Shown piece by piece: positions 4,313 to 7,742 of a stretch of DNA of 7,742 nt (its first letter is position 1; each line of letters opens with the position of its first letter). The DNA is from DASPKO01 sp035628055 (GTDB lineage Bacteria; Planctomycetota; Phycisphaerae; Phycisphaerales; UBA1924): assembly GCA_035628055.1 (NCBI GenBank), contig DASPKO010000124.1, forward strand, positions 1-7,742, in the 5' to 3' direction. The position numbers and the translations under genes are program-made. The notes under the pieces were generated by a model. That model ran no database searches, was not told where the DNA came from, and was given only the letters and a program-made list of their open reading frames with translations.

Positions 4313-6744
4313 TTTTTCTTCCGCTCCGACCGGAAATCGGTCTTGGCGCGCTCGCGCGACTTGGAGCGGGCCGCGCGGCGGTCCGAGCCCGTGGTCCCGT
4401 GCTTGAGCGTGTCCCAGTCCAGGTGCAGGTGCCCCCCGCCGACCGCGTCCTCGGCCTTGAGCGGGGCCTTTCCCTTCTTGTCCTTGCCGCGCTCCCGGGC
4501 CGTCGGGTCCGAGACCGCCAGGTCCATCTTGCGCATGGCCAGATCGATCGCCGCGATGGTGACCGTGAGCCGGTCGCCGATGTTGAAGCTGCGCCCGCCC
4601 CCCTGCTGCACCAGGGCCCCGCTCCGCGGGTCGATCTGCCAGCGCCCCCCGGCCTGCCCGCCCTTGCCCGGCAGGTCCGCGGCCTTGATCATCCCGTCGG
4701 CCAGGTATTTTTCGAGCTGCACGAATACCCCCGAGGGCGTCACGCCCGTGACGATGCCGGGGAAGGCCTCGCCCACGTGCTCGGAGAGGAGCTGGAGCAC
4801 CAGGAAGGAGCGCAGGTTGTTCTCGGCGTCCTCGGCGTTCTTCTCCGTCGCGGTGATGTGCCTCCCGATCTCCACCAGCTCCTCGAAGGGGGGGCACATC
4901 GGGCTCTCGCGCAGGCGGGCGCCCAGCTCGCGCCTCTGCCGGTCGTCGCGCGGACGGTCGGCGCCGTTGCGCGTCAGGCGGAGGTACTCGGTCAGGGCCC
5001 GGTGCACCGTGGTGTCGGCGTAGCGGCGGATGGGGCTGGTGAAGTGCGCGTAGGCCTCGCTGGCGAGCGCGAAGTGCCCGATCAGCGCCGGCGAGTACTC
5101 GGCCTTGGTCAGCGTGCGCAGCACCGCCATGTGCACGGCCCGGGCGGCCCCCGTCCCCGCGGTCGCCTCGAGCAGCGCCTGCAACTCCTGGCGCGTGGGC
5201 CGCTTGGGGATCTTGTACCCGGCCACGCGGGCGTAGGTCTGCAGCTCCTCCACGTCGCCGGGAGTCGGCTCGGGATGGACGCGGCGGATCAAGGGGACGT
5301 TGACGCCCTCGAAGAGCCGGGCGAGGACCTCGTTGGCCTCGACCATGAACATCTCGATCAGCGTGTGGGTATAGGCGTCGTCCTCCGGCTCGGCGTCCAC
5401 CACGTGCCCCGCCTCGTCGAAGACCAGCCGCACGTCGGGGAGCTCCAGGTGGATCATCCCCTGCTGGCGCCGCCGCGCCTGGATGGCCTTCGCGCACGCG
5501 TTCATGTCGCGGAGCGTGGTGATGAGCTGGTCGGTGTACTTCGGCTCGGTGCGCGCGTGCTTGACGGCCTCGCGGAGGTCCCCCTCGATCAGCGCCTGCG
5601 CCTCGAGGTAGGTCAGCCGCTTGGCGCTCTTGATGACCGTGGCGGCCACGCCCTCGCGCACCACGCCCCCGTGCCGGTCGTAGCTCATGTACGCCGACTT
5701 GGTGAACCGCACCACCCCCTCCTGGAGCGAGCAGATCCCGTTGGAGAGCACCTCCGGGAGCATCGGGATCACCAGCCGCGGCAGGTAGACCGAGTTGCCG
5801 CGCTCGCGCGCCTCGCGGTCCAGCGGCGTGCCGGGGGCGATGAAGTGGGCCACGTCGGCGATGTGCACGCCCAGCTCCCACCCCCCCTCGGGCGTGCGGC
5901 GGATGGAGATCGCGTCGTCGTAGTCCTTGGCGTCCGGCGGGTCGATGGTGATCACGAAGTCGTCGCGCAGGTCGCGCCGCTCCGGGAAGCCCTCCGCCAA
6001 GCCCCTGGCCACCTCGTCCTCGAACCGCCGCGTCGCCTCCCGGGCCTGCTCCACGCACTCCTCGGGGAACTCCTCGGGGAGGCCGTAGGCGACGATGACG
6101 GCCTGGGTCTCGACGTCCGGAAGGCCCGCCTCCCCGAGCACGCGCGTGATCACGCCCTGCGCGATCATGTCCCCCTCGGGATAGCTCGTGAGTTCGACGA
6201 CGACCTTGTCCCCCGCCTTGGCGTTCTTGCTGCTCGCGTCGGGCACGACCACCGGCTGGGTCAGCTCCTTGCCGTCCGGGAAGACCAGCCACTGCCCGCC
6301 GCGCTGCACGAGCTCGCCGCTGAAGTTCTTGCGGCGGCGCTCGAGCACCTCGACGATGCGACCGGTGACGTCGAGCTCGCCGCGGCGCATCTTGCGCTCC
6401 ACCTCGACACGGACCTTGTCGCCCGAGAGCGCATCGAGCCCCTCCCCGCGGGGTATGAACAGGTCCCCCTCGCGCAGCGGGCGGTCGGGGATCAGGAACC
6501 CGAAGCCGCGCGGGTTCTTCCGGTACGTGCCCACCACCTCATCGCCGAGCTTGGGCAGCCGCACCGTCCCCTTGGCGTCGATCTCGAGCAGCCCGTCCTT
6601 GGCCATGCGCCGGACCTCGGCCTGGAATCCTTCCAGGTCGTCCTGGTCGACCTTGAGGTCCCCGGCCAGGCGCTCGACCGACGTCGGCTCGTAGTTGTCG
6701 TGGGCCAGGTGCAGGAGGAGGCGGCGCTCGTACTTCAGTTCCAT
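4300..6744 (-). CDS. rnr: Ribonuclease R (3'-5' exoribonuclease)
   Basis: RNase R degrades structured RNA from the 3' end, releasing nucleoside monophosphates, and acts in mRNA and rRNA quality control. At 814 aa it matches E. coli RNase R (813 aa), and all domains are present in order: an N-terminal winged helix (about 1-65), two cold-shock OB domains (about 70-205), the RNB catalytic domain (about 255-590), an S1 domain (about 658-745), and a Lys/Arg-rich tail ending KKKGKQ. The Mg-binding motif DPPDAKDYDDA supplies Asp268, Asp274, Asp276 and Asp277, aligning with E. coli D272/D278/D280/D281 at a constant offset of 4. Tyr320 (NSVYLPRLVIPMLPEVLSNG) fits the base-stacking Tyr324, and HFTSPIRRYAD (567-577) is the conserved RNB signature. 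The winged helix and tail separate it from RNase II. The ATG at 6744 has only a weak GGAA six nt upstream. It lies 67 nt after the SDR gene, probably in the same transcript. Confidence 0.97.
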   Translation of the reverse strand: MELKYERRLLLHLAHDNYEPTSVERLAGDLKVDQDDLEGFQAEVRRMAKDGLLEIDAKGTVRLPKLGDEVVGTYRKNPRGFGFLIPDRPLREGDLFIPRGEGLDALSGDKVRVEVERKMRRGELDVTGRIVEVLERRRKNFSGELVQRGGQWLVFPDGKELTQPVVVPDASSKNAKAGDKVVVELTSYPEGDMIAQGVITRVLGEAGLPDVETQAVIVAYGLPEEFPEECVEQAREATRRFEDEVARGLAEGFPERRDLRDDFVITIDPPDAKDYDDAISIRRTPEGGWELGVHIADVAHFIAPGTPLDREARERGNSVYLPRLVIPMLPEVLSNGICSLQEGVVRFTKSAYMSYDRHGGVVREGVAATVIKSAKRLTYLEAQALIEGDLREAVKHARTEPKYTDQLITTLRDMNACAKAIQARRRQQGMIHLELPDVRLVFDEAGHVVDAEPEDDAYTHTLIEMFMVEANEVLARLFEGVNVPLIRRVHPEPTPGDVEELQTYARVAGYKIPKRPTRQELQALLEATAGTGAARAVHMAVLRTLTKAEYSPALIGHFALASEAYAHFTSPIRRYADTTVHRALTEYLRLTRNGADRPRDDRQRRELGARLRESPMCPPFEELVEIGRHITATEKNAEDAENNLRSFLVLQLLSEHVGEAFPGIVTGVTPSGVFVQLEKYLADGMIKAADLPGKGGQAGGRWQIDPRSGALVQQGGGRSFNIGDRLTVTIAAIDLAMRKMDLAVSDPTARERGKDKKGKAPLKAEDAVGGGHLHLDWDTLKHGTTGSDRRAARSKSRERAKTDFRSERKKKGKQ

Positions 6745-6811
6745 GATGCGTTCCGGGATCGGGGCGAGCCGTCAAGGGTGCGGAGGGGAAAACCGGCGAC
6801 CGGGGTGGGCT

Positions 6812-7742
6812 TCAGGCGCGCGCCGCGTACGCCGCGAAGGTCTCGGCAAAGGGTCGCGGCGTCAGGCCCAGGTGGGCCCGCACCTTGCTCGTCTCCGCGG
6901 TCGAATCCTGCATGGCCATGATGGCCTGGCCGGCGTCGTAGGGCATGAGGTTCCCGAGCCCGAGCGCCGCGGCGACCTTCGCGGCCACCATCGCCAGGTC
7001 GCCCGGAACCCCCGCGATCGGCATCCCGTGGTTCGCTCCCGGCAGCCCGTCGCGCATCAGGCGCAGCAGCTCGGGCCAGGCCAGCACGTCGGGCCCGACC
7101 AGGTTGTAGATCTCGCCGCGCGCCCGGGGATTCTCCAGCGCGCGGGCGACCGCCTCGGCGACGTCCTCGACGGCGACCGGCTGCACGCGCGCCGGCTCGG
7201 GGATCGCCGCGCCCAGCGGGACGCGGTCGTCCACGCGCTTGCGCGTGAAGTACGGCATGAAGTACCAGGGCGGCTCCTGGCCCGAGGCCATCCCCTTGAC
7301 CATCTGCACGAACTCTCCCTCCGGGCCGTGAATGAACGAGGGCCGGAAGATCGTCCACGCCAGCCCGCTGCGGCGGACGAGCACCTCCGCCTCCCACTTG
7401 GTCTTCTGGTACGCGCTCGCGCCCTCGGGCCCGATCCCCAAAGCCGAGACGTGGATCAGGCGGTCAGCGCCGGTGGCCTGGCAGGCCCCGATCACGTTGC
7501 GGGTGGCCTCCACGTGGAGCTTGTGGAAGGTCTGGCCCCCTTCGGGCCGGATGATCCCGACCAGGTGGACCACCGCGCCGCATCCGCGCGTCAGCTCGCG
7601 CACCGCGCCCGGGTCGAGCGCGTCGCCGGTGACCAGCGCGAGGGCCCGCCGATCCAGGGCCTCCTCGGGAAGGACTCCGCGGACCCTGGCCACGTCGCGC
7701 ACGAGCGCCCGCACGGCGTGCCCGCGTGCCAGCAGCGCGCGC
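6812..7742 (-). CDS. NDUFA9-like atypical SDR / NAD(P)-binding protein, 5' end missing
   Basis: This is the C-terminal 309 residues of an extended/atypical short-chain dehydrogenase related to NDUFA9 and NmrA proteins. The gene runs off the right edge: the frame stays open to 7741 and reads RALLARGHAVRALVRD, which in this family directly follows the GxxGxxG dinucleotide-binding loop, so probably only about 15-20 residues are missing. Visible marks are CGAVVHLVGI, the strand RLIHVSALGIG with its Ser, the Y-x-x-x-K pair in AYQKTKWEAEVLVR, and TIFRPSFIHGPEGEF. This matches the group often annotated as 'complex I NDUFA9 subunit family'. That group has no established catalytic role in bacteria; it may bind NAD(P)H as a redox sensor or accessory factor, and some relatives act in quinone or lipid metabolism. 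It lies upstream of rnr with a 67-nt gap and no clear terminator. The substrate is unknown. Confidence 0.88.
   Translation of the reverse strand, partial: RALLARGHAVRALVRDVARVRGVLPEEALDRRALALVTGDALDPGAVRELTRGCGAVVHLVGIIRPEGGQTFHKLHVEATRNVIGACQATGADRLIHVSALGIGPEGASAYQKTKWEAEVLVRRSGLAWTIFRPSFIHGPEGEFVQMVKGMASGQEPPWYFMPYFTRKRVDDRVPLGAAIPEPARVQPVAVEDVAEAVARALENPRARGEIYNLVGPDVLAWPELLRLMRDGLPGANHGMPIAGVPGDLAMVAAKVAAALGLGNLMPYDAGQAIMAMQDSTAETSKVRAHLGLTPRPFAETFAAYAARA

Noticed and set aside
6770..6775. TTGACG on the minus strand in the SDR-rnr gap as a -35 element for rnr
   Set aside because: No -10-like sequence lies at suitable spacing, and a promoter there would place transcription start at or inside the rnr start codon.
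4258..6921. A long open frame (887 codons) on the + strand opposite rnr
   Set aside because: It is a mirror of rnr: in very GC-rich coding DNA the antisense frame aligned with third positions has few stops. Its translation is low-complexity Leu/Val/Arg/Asp/Gly with no domain.
1..7742. CRISPR array, insertion sequence, tRNA/rRNA, toxin-antitoxin or defence system
   Set aside because: No spaced direct repeats, transposase motifs, cloverleaf or rRNA-like segments, or defence-family domains are visible on either strand.

Overview
The window is very GC-rich (about 70% by eye, not computed), and its real genes use G or C at nearly every third codon position. It looks like ordinary bacterial chromosome. 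The gene types suggest a planctomycete-like bacterium, possibly of the Phycisphaerae: two lipoproteins (one a TolB-type propeller, one CsgG/LpoB-like), a Xer recombinase with an enlarged N-terminal domain, RNase R, and an NDUFA9-like SDR. This placement is an inference; no rRNA or other phylogenetic marker is present.

Left part, + strand. Positions 1-265 hold no convincing gene but contain GC-rich inverted repeats and perhaps the start of a divergent gene leaving the left edge. A 71-aa hypothetical protein (266-481) comes next, then a 416-aa PD40/TolB-like propeller lipoprotein (553-1803). Two strong hairpins in tandem (1815-1836 and 1849-1887) separate it from the second block. That block is a CsgG/LpoB-like lipoprotein (1941-2759), a 108-aa hypothetical protein with a GTG start (2803-3129), and a tyrosine recombinase of the XerC/XerD type (3129-4184). 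Its spacing is tight: 43 nt, then a 1-nt stop/start overlap. It reads as one operon.

Right part, - strand. The genes converge on the xerC operon. An NDUFA9-like atypical SDR enters from the right edge with its 5' end missing (6812-7742). After a 67-nt gap comes a full-length RNase R gene (4300-6744). The two are probably co-transcribed. The 115-nt convergent gap (4185-4299) holds a hairpin, a cluster of CGGCA repeats, and a 14-nt tandem duplication that runs through the rnr stop codon.

Working together: the two lipoproteins point to the cell envelope, XerC to chromosome dimer resolution, and RNase R to degradation of structured RNA and RNA quality control. I see no mobile element, CRISPR array, tRNA or rRNA, defence system or biosynthetic cluster. 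The window is mostly housekeeping. The points most worth a second look are the tandem hairpins, the enlarged XerC with a (GGC)6 tract, and the small protein coupled to it.
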